Below, in pieces: positions 13,601 through 22,949 of a DNA stretch of 63,879 nt (positions are counted from its first letter, which is position 1; each line of letters begins with the position of its first letter). The DNA comes from Nemertoderma westbladi. Lineage: Eukaryota > Xenacoelomorpha > Nemertodermatida > Nemertodermatidae. Location: NCBI GenBank assembly GCA_032718475.1, contig JAUCBJ010004795.1:1-63879 (forward strand), written 5' to 3'. The notes beneath the pieces are model-generated. The model made no database searches. It was not told where the DNA came from and saw nothing but the letters and a program-made list of their open reading frames with translations. The position numbers and the translations under genes are program-made.

Positions 13601-14379
13601 TAGGCCTATATAATTACTGAGTCCAGGATGCTTTATAACTATCTCGAGAAGTCAACGTAAAATCCCAACCGTTAATATCTTACATTCCAAGGGAATCGTC
13701 CACATTGCCTCGGTTTGGCTCCATATCTCTGAATCGGCCTCGACAACTGAGTGGCATTAACTCATCCGCGGGGTATGCGTTATCCATGTAGGAGTTGAAT
13801 GCGTGGTCAAACATTTCCAACACCTCGTCTCTGTAATGAAATAAGATGTGGATCTAAACATTTAAACACATTTGAATAATTTATCGAATTTTGTAATTGA
13901 ATAATATGAATGAATTAAATATTCTAATAAAAAGTAGCGAAATATGTGAATGACTTACAAAGAAAGTTGCAGCATTTATGCCATATTTTATTGTACAAAA
14001 ATTATATGGAGGATTTCAAAAGGTTAGATTATTGATATAGAAAATACAGAGATAATAGGCCTGCATTTTGTCAGTTTGTATAATACAATAAAGAGTAATA
14101 AAAAATTGATATGATAAAAAAAAAGTTCAAATTAAGACACATAGCACTATATTCCAGTTCCTACACATGTCGTAATAGGCCTTCAAACAACTTTTAATTC
14201 GAGTTGATACAGGACAGACGTTTATTTATAATTAAGTATTCGCCTTACCTTAGTCTGATTTTATCAACGTAAGAAAATTCCGATGCTGCGTTCATGTGTC
14301 TTCTTAAACAAACGACAATACAGACAAAAACAAACAAACATGTACGATGACCACCGGTTCCATTACAGGTCCCTCCCAT
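1523..14379 (-). CDS. EDEM3: EDEM3-type ER degradation-enhancing alpha-mannosidase-like protein, 5' five exons (partial)
   Basis: Role (family knowledge): GH47 protein of the ER lumen that trims mannose from misfolded glycoproteins for ERAD. Seen: exons at 14249-14379, 13684-13830, 13430-13582, 3905-4058 and 1523-1654, all with AG/GT borders and compatible phases, giving 239 codons. The start ATG (14379-14377) has an in-frame TAA 12 nt upstream and is followed by a hydrophobic stretch ([10 protein letters not shown]), a signal peptide or anchor. GH47 landmarks follow in order: [54 protein letters not shown]-like [11 protein letters not shown] (contains a GH47 catalytic-type Glu), [27 protein letters not shown] and [20 protein letters not shown]. 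The RGR..EP.RG.VDD block separates EDEM3 from EDEM1 and EDEM2. The rest of GH47 and the C-terminal region lie beyond the left edge. Intron 3 is a donor-derived minisatellite. Confidence 0.93.
1861..2245 (-). mobile_element. decayed non-LTR retrotransposon fragment (reverse transcriptase C-terminal part)
   Basis: Minus-strand reading gives [10 protein letters not shown] followed by [12 protein letters not shown] (near 2245-2130), then after a break [16 protein letters not shown] and HQFKTQIK (1861-2100). LQK.IIRII..S..HT..LF..L..L and LWN.L...LR....F.. are typical of the end of the RT ORF of CR1/Jockey-like LINEs. Stops and a frame change show it is dead. It sits in EDEM3 intron 4 in the same orientation as the gene. 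Confidence 0.65.
2398..2508. repeat. 34-bp tandem triplicate with an internal palindrome
   Basis: Three near-identical 34-bp copies at 2398-2431, 2432-2465 and 2466-2499, then a partial fourth. Each contains the interrupted palindrome gtcgaatataatcgac. It lies inside EDEM3 intron 4. No function can be assigned. Confidence 0.85.
2509..3288. other. EDEM3 intron 4, AT-rich, no feature recognised
   Basis: AT-rich sequence without a recognisable exon, RNA gene or repeat. The few open stretches are short and show no family match I know. Confidence 0.5.
3289..3848. mobile_element. foldback (MITE-like) element with C/G homopolymers inside its arms
   Basis: Left arm about 3290-3442 (tacaccatgtcccgtaatat ... 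cggaattttcga) and right arm about 3690-3848 (its reverse complement) frame a ~247-bp unrelated loop. The arms contain C14 (3334-3347) and G19 (3786-3804) at matching positions. The ends are flanked by TA, suggesting a TA target duplication. It lies 56 bp downstream (coding sense) of the EDEM3 exon 4 donor and could fold into a long hairpin in the pre-mRNA. Confidence 0.75.
3905..4058 (-). CDS. EDEM3: EDEM3 exon 4
   Basis: Acceptor atttttgcag|GGGATTG, donor CCAAGG|GTTAGT, 154 bp. Encodes [14 protein letters not shown] to SGLPYPR. The acceptor is only about 105 bp from the edge of the 32-bp array, so intron 3 has hardly any unique sequence beyond its acceptor end. Confidence 0.93.
4163..13452 (-). 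repeat. ~290-copy 32-bp minisatellite made of the EDEM3 exon 3 donor junction
   Basis: Each minus-strand unit holds about 24 nt of exon 3 end (GAGACAACG..CCGTGTGCTGGG) followed by GTGAGTA. In plus sense it reads actcaccccagcacacgg then atcgttgtctcg. Common variants are gaatcg for ggatcg, catcacactg for cagcacacgg, and gcta for gtta. A +6 variant (catcgccatcac) recurs at about 5529, 7008, 7238, 8461, 8723, 8953, 10181, 10411, 10963 and 12371. The array occupies nearly all of intron 3 and its right end is continuous with coding sequence. It contains no unique spacers, so it is not CRISPR-like. Confidence 0.97.
13430..13582 (-). CDS. EDEM3: EDEM3 exon 3, whose last ~24 nt are the first copy of the 32-bp array
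   Basis: Acceptor atattttag|GTTTGCG, donor CTGGG|GTGAGT, 153 bp. Encodes [11 protein letters not shown] to TTIRVLG(G). The terminal bases from CGAGACAACG to GTGCTGGG are both coding and the exon-proximal copy of the repeat unit that fills intron 3. If the splice moves to any later unit, the frame reads CTG GGG TGA, an immediate stop. Only the exon-proximal donor therefore keeps the enzyme open. Confidence 0.92.
13684..13830 (-). CDS. EDEM3: EDEM3 exon 2
   Basis: Acceptor tttcattacag|AGACG, donor GGAAT|GTAAGA, 147 bp. Encodes from [12 protein letters not shown] to VDDSLGM (the last codon is split). The intron before it is about 420 bp and the one after it about 100 bp, so the 5' end of the gene is compact in contrast to intron 3. 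Confidence 0.9.
14249..14379 (-). CDS. EDEM3: EDEM3 exon 1 (signal/anchor exon)
   Basis: Encodes 43 codons plus two bases, from ATG to ..VDKIRL and AG of the next Arg. The donor is CTAAG|GTAAGG. A (AT)n run and attaaaaaat lie just upstream of the ATG. The window shows no acceptor close upstream, so this is probably the first exon. Confidence 0.85.
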
Positions 14380-15260
14380 ATTTTTTAATTAGCATATATA
14401 TATATATATTTCTACGCGTAGGCGTAGCGTACCGTTAACAGTTAAAACATATTCCGAGGTTCCCAACACCTTAAGCAGATAGACTGAAAGATACCGGTAG
14501 AAATTGTTTATTGGCGCCAAATTTCAGATAAAATATAAAATAATGTTACATTTAAGTTAAATTTACATGGCGCGTTGCGGTATACTGGTATATACTGACA
14601 TAAATCTCTAAATACAATTGTTAAAATTCGCTTCCCTTCAGGCGTGATAATATTTACATTACAGTAAGGTCTGCTGGCCTATGCAGCTATGGGAATGACA
14701 TTTCACATTAACACAGCTACGGTACAGCAATATACAATATATGCAAGGTGGGATCTAAGTTTCGTATGTTGAGGATCTTTGAGGATCTAAGTTCCTATGG
14801 AAGGATCTAAGTTCGTATGGGAAGGATCTAAGTTCGTATGGGAAGATCTAGTTATAGTTCATATGCGTACCTCTGGTATTTTCGTATTGCAAAAATAAGA
14901 CTATATAAGTATGAAATACCGGTACCCTATGTTATTGAGATATTGTTCATTGTTTTGGTTAGAAAAGCCCACTACTGACTGACTGTAACGGTAACCTGCT
15001 CCTTTCCGTTAATTAAGTAATGGAGATTAGTTTATTGTTTTGGTTAGAAAACACCACCACTGTACTGTAACCGGCTTCTTTTGCCAGAGGTACGCATATG
15101 AACGATAACCGAAGATCTAAGTTCGCATGGGACTGTGGACTGTGGGAAGGATCTATGTTCACCCAAGATCTAAGTTCGTTCAGGATCTACTGATCTAAGG
15201 TGCTTTAGGATCTAAAGCCGGGCCTGTTTTAGGCCTAGGTAGGTATAGGCCTATGTTAGT
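14380..15260. other. EDEM3 upstream region with scattered ggatctaagttcg repeats
   Basis: Contains an (AT)n run at about 14394-14410 just upstream of the EDEM3 start, and a cluster of ggatctaagttcgtatggg-like copies at 14749-14860 and 15108-15215. Segments at 14941-15010 and 15028-15085 (tattgttttggttagaaaa..) are a diverged direct repeat, while tatgcgtacctctgg (14864) and ccagaggtacgcata (15085) are inverted copies. This could be regulatory or the remains of an element. No gene is seen. Confidence 0.5.
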
Positions 15261-17060
15261 TCACTTATGGCAGAAATATTAAAAAAAGTTGTAGACCAGC
15301 CGATGAGGAAGGGAGCCCTCAGGCCTTCCTGCCTTCCGCTTCATATGTTGCTGGGCAGCAGGTATTTACAGCAAGAAAGTGTCGAGTGTCCGTCCGTACA
15401 GCCGCAGCGCAGCCACTATTTATATTTGTCCTTCACAGCGGGGGGCAGCGGGCAGGCTGCTAGGCCTGCCCGCTACTTTGGCCTCAACTCCACTTCCACT
15501 ACTGCACTACAGCACTAGGCCTAGTCCTCAAAGCTGCAAAGCAGAAGGCGGACAGGACAGCCGGACACATTTTGGCTGTAATTCACGTTTTCGAAAATAA
15601 GGCTGTAAGGTGACAGTTTTTCCATTTTTAATATTAGGCTAATGTAATGATATAGCCTTAGCCTAGCTGCCTAGCCCAGTAGCCTAAGGCGTAAGGCTGT
15701 ACTGCTGTAAGGATAGGTAGTTAGGTAGGCCTATCTACTGATCTAGGCCTAGGCCTATTCCAAATGTGAGATTCTAATTCCCAAATTAATTTACAAGGTA
15801 CAGAGGTAGGCCTACAGAATTTTATAGCGATTCTATTATAATGGCATAATTTTTAAAATGCCAGTCTGCCAGTACAGCAGTGTAAAACAGTGTAAAAATA
15901 ATACCCTAGGCCTAGCTGCCTAGTGCAGTAGTGAATTGAAATCACTACTGCACTTGGCCTGGCCTAGGGTATTATTTTTACACATTCTAACCGGAAAATT
16001 TTTAGGGCAGTAGGGGGGTTGAAATTTTCTGCTACATCGGTACTGCCAGACTGCCTACTGTCAGACTGTACTAGGCAGCTAGCGCTAGGTCTACCAGACC
16101 AGTTATGCAGTTTGATGTAGGTCTACTCTACTACCTACAAGCCTACGTCCTACGTCCTACAGCAGGCTACAGCTGTACCATGGCCTAGGGCAGTAGGGTG
16201 TACGTACCGGTACACGCTTAAAGGCCAGCAGCAGGCGAGAGGCGGAGAGAGTGGAGATGATGACTAGAGGTTCTATAAAAGTTTCAGTTCTAGTCTGCCA
16301 CTGCCAGTTACCGTACAACCCTATTTATTATAGTTACAGCGTTACACCATTACCAGGGAGATTTTGACACATAGGGACTCTTTGTACTCCTATTGCAACA
16401 GGAACAGACAGACAGAGACAGAGGGACTCTTTGTCGATTACCACCTTTGACCTCTGAAGAGTGGAAAATACAGTACCTTACTACCTTATTGTTTTCAAGG
16501 TTGAGCACATTGTTTGCATTGATATTGAATAAACTATCAACGGTATTGAATTCACCTTGTATTAACTCTCCTGCTTCTCTGAAGGGAAATTTATTCCGGG
16601 GAGCAGTAGCATGTCTGCCTAATTGTTGATCTAATTGAAATAAACAAACAAAAGATACTTCACTAGAAAGCAGACTCTTTGCAGGATGATGTTTTGTTTA
16701 TGTTTAATGTTTAAGGTATAGAAAGCAATTGCTTGTTGTACCTGTACATCTACAAGAACAAGTAAATTAACAATTTAACTAAAAAAATTAGATATAGAAA
16801 ATTACAGTGAAATAAGATGAAAGCTTACAGATGAAAGCTACAGTATAAGTACCTAAAACTATTTACAGTAGATATAGATAATAATTTAATATTGATTCCG
16901 GTAATTACGAGACATGAGAACTGCACTAATTATTCTTACAGCATTTAAGTAAAAAATAGCAAATGTATTTTTTGTACAAAAACTGAAAAAAATTAATTTG
17001 ATCACTATTCATGATTAACAACGCACTTGAACTTTAATTTAAATAACGGGAATGGTGATT
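15261..17060. other. no recognised gene; AGGCCT-rich DNA with a hairpin and a TATA-like site
   Basis: Short open frames near 15267-15518 and 16393-16629 show no recognisable domain. The palindrome aggcct, often as taggcctaggcc, is frequent between 15180 and 16300. A tctataaaag motif at about 16272 could be a plus-strand TATA box, but no first exon follows that I can identify. Confidence 0.4.
15890..15983. repeat. near-perfect 94-bp palindrome (hairpin)
   Basis: gtgtaaaaataataccctag at 15890 is matched by its reverse complement ending at 15983. The inner part (gcctagtgcagtagtga / tcactactgcacttggc) also pairs, leaving a loop of a few bases. It is a candidate small foldback element or cruciform. 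Confidence 0.85.
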
Positions 17061-17243
17061 TTAATGTAAAGGTTTCGTTCAGAAATGGAAAAAATGAGGA
17101 AGTTGAACCAGCGCTATACGTACGTCTCAGCCTACGCTGAACTGGTTAACGCACTGAGGCCTGATAGGCTGTAACGTACGTATAGAGCTGGTTCAACCCC
17201 GGTGACGTGCTTATTTCAATTTCTGAACAAAACCTTTACATTA
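17061..17243. mobile_element. small MITE-like element with terminal inverted repeats
   Basis: The ends taatgtaaaggtttcgttca (about 17062) and tgaacaaaacctttacatta (about 17224-17243) are inverted repeats of about 26 bp with few mismatches. Inside, gttgaaccagcgctatacgt and acgtatagagctggttcaac form a second inverted pair. Length is about 183 bp with no coding capacity. A short TTA/TAA target duplication is possible but not certain. Confidence 0.7.
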
Positions 17244-17617
17244 CATCATTAATTACAGTAGCATTAACAGCTCAACTCCAATTTAAATATTTAAAAAGAA
17301 GGAAGGATCGTGAGGGAAATACATATAAAACATAAAAAAATACTTTGTATTCATATTGTATAAAATAAAAAAATAAAATAAAGATGTAAAATTAATTAAA
17401 AATAAAATATAAAAAAGAATTATGAAAAAAAACTGTGTTAATAGGTGGCCAGGAGATAAATTAAAAATATTAAAATTCGATAAAACAATGATAATGAGTT
17501 ATAGATGGGTAAGTGGTCGGTTCATGTGAGGATCCACCACGATGGAGTAAATTTCGAGGGTAAATGTATTTAATATTTAATGAGGGTGTAAGTGAGGTCA
17601 CTTACATACATCATCGG

Positions 17618-17999
17618 TCAGCGCATCCCATGGGTCAATGACCCGAAGTGAACGGTGGAGTTTCGTTGGAGTAATCTCACACGTGGTTTCTGGAGTTTTA
17701 AGAAGAGGACGTGAGTACTGCTGGAGGAGAGAGTATATTGATGGTTGACCGACTCTAATCCCGACAGATACCGATAAACCTGGATGAGATCAGCGCGATG
17801 GCGACGATACTCGATTGTCGGGAGACCCAACTGCCGCAAGCGAAGAGGGTACTGTGGCTACTAATTGAGTAGCTCGCCATTGGACTGATCCAAGAGTTCG
17901 GTTGGATTTTTTCACAATCGTTTCAATATGGTGGCCGAATGAGAGGTAGTTCTGGAATATGACTCCGATGTATTTTTCTTTGTTAGTCTCGAATTGATA
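17618..17999 (-). mobile_element. decayed LINE fragment (CR1/Jockey-like RT C-terminal part)
   Basis: The minus-strand reading FETNKEKYIGVIFQNYLSFG..IETIVKKSNRTLG (about 17999-17860), then after a frame change LRLRQLGLPTIEYRRHRADLIQVYRYLSGL (17835-17740), matches the thumb region typical of non-LTR retrotransposons (YLGV..., I...KKAN+.LG, L..L.LP.LEYRR.R.D+I..Y+...G). The joining segment is out of frame. This is a dead fragment. Confidence 0.75.
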
Positions 18000-18085
18000 T
18001 TGAAGATATATGCATAATTTTACTTTTTGTGAAGTGGAAACTCAACTGCCACATTCGTCGGCAAATCTATAAATTAATAATCCAA

Positions 18086-21000
18086 TGATGGTCACTAACT
18101 GAGAAAGCAAAACACATCCGCCATGATTCCTTCCACAACCACCCGCTCACTAACTGAGAAAGCAAAGCACAGCCGCCATGATTCCTTCCAAAACCACCCG
18201 GTCACTAACTGAGAAAGCAAAGCACAGCCGCCATGATTCCTTCCACAACCACCCGGTCACTAACTGAGAATGCAAAGCACAGCCGCCATGGTTCCTTCCA
18301 CAACCACCCGGTCACTAACTGAGAAAGCAAAGCACAGCCGCCATGATTCCTTCCACAACCACCCGCTCACTAACTGAGAAAGCAAAGCACAGCCGCCATG
18401 ATTCCTTCCACAACCACCCGCTCACTAACTGAGAAAGCAAAGCACAGCCGCCATGATTCCTTCCACAACCACCCGCTCACTAACTGAGAAAGCAAAGCAC
18501 AGCCGCCATGATTCCTTCCACAACCACCCGCTCACTAACTGAGAAAGCAAAAAGCACAGCCGCCATGATTCCTTCCACAACCACCCGGTCACTAACTGAG
18601 AAAGCAAAGCACAGCCGCCATGATTCCTTCCACAACCACCCGGTCACTAACTGAGAAAGCAAAACACAGCCGCCATGATTCCTTCCACAACCACCCGGTC
18701 ACTAACTGAGAAAGCAAAGCACAGCCGCCATGATTCCTTCCACAACCACCCGCTCACTAACTGAGAAAGCAAAGCACAGCCGCCATGATTCCTTCCACAA
18801 CCACCCGCTCACTAACTGAGAAAGCAAAGCACAGCCGCCATGATTCCTTCCAAAACCACCCGGTCACTAACTGAGAAAGCAAAGCACAGCCGCCATGATT
18901 CCTTCCACAACCACCCGGTCACTAACTGAGAAAGCAAAGCACAGCCGCCATGATTCCTTCCACAACCACCCGGTCACTAACTGAGAAAGCAAAACACAGC
19001 CGCCATGATTCCTTCCACAACCACCCGGTCACTAACTGAGAAAGCAAAGCACAGCCGCCATGATTCCTTCCACAACCACCCGCTCACTAACTGAGAAAGC
19101 AAAGCACAGCCGCCATGATTCCTTCCACAACCACCCGCTCACTAACTGAGAAAGCAAAGCACAGCCGCCATGATTCCTTCCACAACCACCCGGTCACTAA
19201 CTGAGAAAGCAAAGCACAGCCGCCATGATTCCTTCCACAACCACCCGGTCACTAACTGAGAAAGCAAAGCACAGCCGCCATGATTCCTTCCACAACCACC
19301 CGGTCACTAACTGAGAAAGCAAAACACAGCCGCCATGATTCCTTCCACAACCACCCGGTCACTAACTGAGAAAGCAAAGCACAGCCGCCATGATTCCTTC
19401 CACAACCACCCGCTCACTAACTGAGAAAGCAAAGCACAGCCGCCATGATTCCTTCCACAACCACCCGGTCACTAACTGAGAAAGCAAAGCACATACGCCA
19501 TGATACCTTTCACAACCACCCAGTCACTAACTGAGAAAGCAAAGCACAGCCGCCATGATTCCTTCCACAACCACCCGCTCACTAACTGAGAAAGCAAAGC
19601 ACAGCCGCCATGATTCCTTCCACAACCACCCGCTCACTAACTGCAAAAGCAAAGCACAGCCGCCATGATTCCTTCCACAACCTCCCGGTCACTAACTGAG
19701 AAAGCAAAGCACAGCCGCCATGATTCCTTCCACAACCACCCGCTCACTAACTGAGAAAGTAAATCACAGCCGCCATGATTCCTTCCACAACCACCCGGTC
19801 ACTAATTGAGAAAGCAAATTACAGCCGCCATGATTCCTTCCACAACCACCCGCTCACTAACTGAGAAAGCAAAGCACAGCCGCCATGATTCCTTCCACAA
19901 CCACCCGCTCACTAACTGAGAAAGCAAAGCACAGCCGCCATGATTCCTTCCAAAACCACCCGGTCACTAACTGAGAAAGCAAAGCACAGTGGCCATGATT
20001 CCTTCCACAGCCACCCGGTCACTAACTGAGAAAGCAAAGCGCAGTCGCCATGATTCCTTCCACAACCACCCGGTCACTAACTGAGAAAGCAAAGCACAGC
20101 CGCCATGATTCCTTCCACAACCACCCGGTCACTAACTGAGAAAGCAAAGCACAGCCGCCATGATTTCTTCCACAACCACCCGGTTACTAACTGAGAAAGC
20201 AAAGCACAGCCGCCATGATTCCTTCCACAACCACCCGGTCACTAACTGAGAAAGCAAAGCACAGCCGCCATGATTCCTTCCACAACCACCCGGTCACTAA
20301 CGGACAAAGCAAAGCACAGCCGCCATGATTTCTTCCACAACCACCCGGTTACTAACTGAGAAAGCAAAACACAGCCGCCATGATTCCTTCCACAACCACC
20401 CGGTCACTAACTGAGAAAGCAAAGCACAGCCGCCATGATTCCTTCCACAACCACCCGGTCACTAACTGAGAAAGCAAAGCACAGCCGCCATGATTCCTTC
20501 CACAACCACCCGGTCACTAACCGAGAAAGCAAAGCACAGCCGCCATGATTCCTTCCACAACCACCCGGACATTAACTGAGAAAGCAAAGCACAGCCGTCA
20601 TGATTCCTTCCACAACCACCCGGTCACTAACTGAGAAAGCAAAGCACAGCCGCCATGATTCCTTCCAAAACCACCCGGTCACTAACCGAGAAAGCAAAGC
20701 ACAGCCGCCATGATTCCTTCCACAACCACCCGGTCACTAACTGAGAAAGCAAAGCACAGCCGCCATGATTCCTTCCACAACCACCCGGTCACTAACTGAG
20801 AAAGCAAAGCACAGCCGCCATGATTCCTTCCACAACCACCCGGTCACTAACCGAGAAAGCAAAGCACAGCCGCCATGATTCCTTCCACAACCACCCGGAC
20901 ATTAACTGAGAAAGCAAAGCACAGCCGTCATGATTCCTTCCAAAACCACCCAGTCACTAACCGAGAAAGCAAAGCACAGCCGCCATGATTCCTTCCACAA

Positions 21001-22949
21001 CCACCCGGACATTAACTGAGAAAGCAAAGCACAGCCGTCATGATGCCTTCCACAACCACCCGGACATTAACTGAGAAAGCAAAGCACAGCCGTCATGATT
21101 CCTTCCAAAACCACCCAGTCACTAACCGAGAAAGCAAAGCACAGCCGCCATGATTCCTTCCACAACCACCCGGACATTAACTGAGAAAGCAAAGCACAGC
21201 CGTCATGATTCCTTCCAAAACCACCCAGTCACTAACCGAGAAAGCAAAGCACAGCCGCCATGATTCCTTCCACAACCACCCGGTCACTAACTGAGAAAGC
21301 AAAGCACAGCCGCCATGATTCCTTCCACAACCACCCGGTCACTAACTGAGAAAGCAAAGCACAGCCGCCATGATTCCTTCCACAACCACCCGGTCACTAA
21401 CTGAGAAAGCAAAGCACAGCCGCCATGATTCCTTCCACAACCACCCGGTCACTAACTGAGAAAGCAAATTACAGCCGCCATGATTCCTTCCACAACCACC
21501 CGGTCACTAACTGAGAAAGCAAAGCACAGCCGCCATGATTCCTTCCACAACCACCCGGTCACTAACTGAGAAAGCAAAGCACAGCCGCCATGATTCCTTC
21601 AACAACCACCCGGTCACTAACTGAGAAAGCAAAGCACAGCCGCCATGATTCCTTCCAAAACCACCCGGTCACTAACTGAGAAAGCAAATTACAGCCGCCA
21701 TGATTCCTTCCACAACCACCCGGTCACTAACGGAGAAAGCAAAGCACAGCCGCCATGATTCCTTCCAAAACCACCCGGTCACTAACTGAGAAAGCAAATT
21801 ACAGCCGCCATGATTCCTTCCACAACCACCCGGTCACTAACGGAGAAAGCAAAGCACAGCCGTCATGATTCCTTCCACAACCACCCGGTCACTAACTGAG
21901 AAAGCAAAGCACAGCCGCCATGATTCCTTCCATAACCACCCGGTCACTAACTGAGAAAGCAAAGCACAGCCGCCATGATTCCTTCCACAACCACCCGGTC
22001 ATTAACTGAGAAAGCAAAGCACAGCCGCCATGATTCCTTCCACAACCACCCGGTCACTAACTGAGAAAGCAAAGCACAGCCGCCATGATTCCTTCCAAAA
22101 CCACCCGGTCACTAACCGAGAAAGCAAAGCACAGCCGCCATGATTCCTTCCACAACCACCCGGTCACTAACTGAGAAAGCAAAGCACAGCCGCCATGATT
22201 CCTTCCACAACCACCCGGTCATTAACTGAGAAAGCAAAGCACAGCCGCCATGACCGGTCATTAACTGAGAAAGCAAAGCACAGCCGCCATGATTCCTTCC
22301 ACAACCACCCGGTCACTAACTGAGAAAGCAAAGCACAGCCGCCATGATTCCTTCCACAACCACCCGGTCACTAACTGAGAAAGCAAATCACAGCCGCCAT
22401 GATTCCTTCCACAACCACCCGGTCACTAACTGAGAAAGCAAAGCACAGCCGCCATGATTCCTTCCACAACCACCCGGTCACTAACTGAGAAAGCAAAGCA
22501 CAGCCGCCATGATTCCTTCCACAACCAACCGGTCACTAACTGAGAAAGCAAAGCACAGCCGCCATGATTCCTTCCACAACCAACCGGTCACTAACTGAGA
22601 AAGCAAAGCACAGCCGCCATGATTCCTTCCACAACCACCTGGTCATTAACTGAGAAAGTAAATCACAGCCGCCATGATTCCTTCCACAACCACCCGGTCA
22701 CTAACTGAGAAAGCAAAGCACAGCCGCCATGATTCCTTCCACAACCACCCGGTCACTAACTGAGAAAGCAAAGCACAGCCGCCATGATTCCTTCCACAAC
22801 CACCTGGTCATTAACTGAGAAAGCAAATCACAGCCGCCATGATTCCTTCCACAACCACCTGGTCATTAACTGAGAAAGCAAAGCACAGCCGCCATGATTC
22901 CTTCCACAACCACCCGGTCACTAACTGAGAAAGCAAAGCGCAGCCGCCA
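18086..22949. repeat. ~88-copy 55-bp minisatellite
   Basis: The unit in plus sense runs cactaactgagaaagcaaag, then cacagccgccatgattcctt, then ccacaaccacccggt. Variants include cgctcac, ggacatt, gccgtcatg and aaatta. Most copies are exactly 55 bp; one is truncated near 22247 and one has a 3-bp insertion near 18545. On the minus strand the unit contains ATGGCGGCTGTGCTTTGC followed by TTTCTCA and GTTAGT, a donor-like hexamer just after a short start-codon-like segment. No unique exon adjoins it. Confidence 0.97.

Noticed and set aside
4152-13603. Many overlapping plus-strand frames in the 32-bp array
   Set aside because: They are repeat read-through. The real coding sequence here is minus-strand EDEM3 exon 3, and only its last bases belong to the repeat.
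15267-15600. Small plus-strand protein starting MAEILKK
   Set aside because: Composition is low-complexity and AGGCCT-rich, with no domain, no splice context and no similarity I recognise.
16393-16629. 78-codon plus-strand frame
   Set aside because: Length is expected by chance and no family features are visible.
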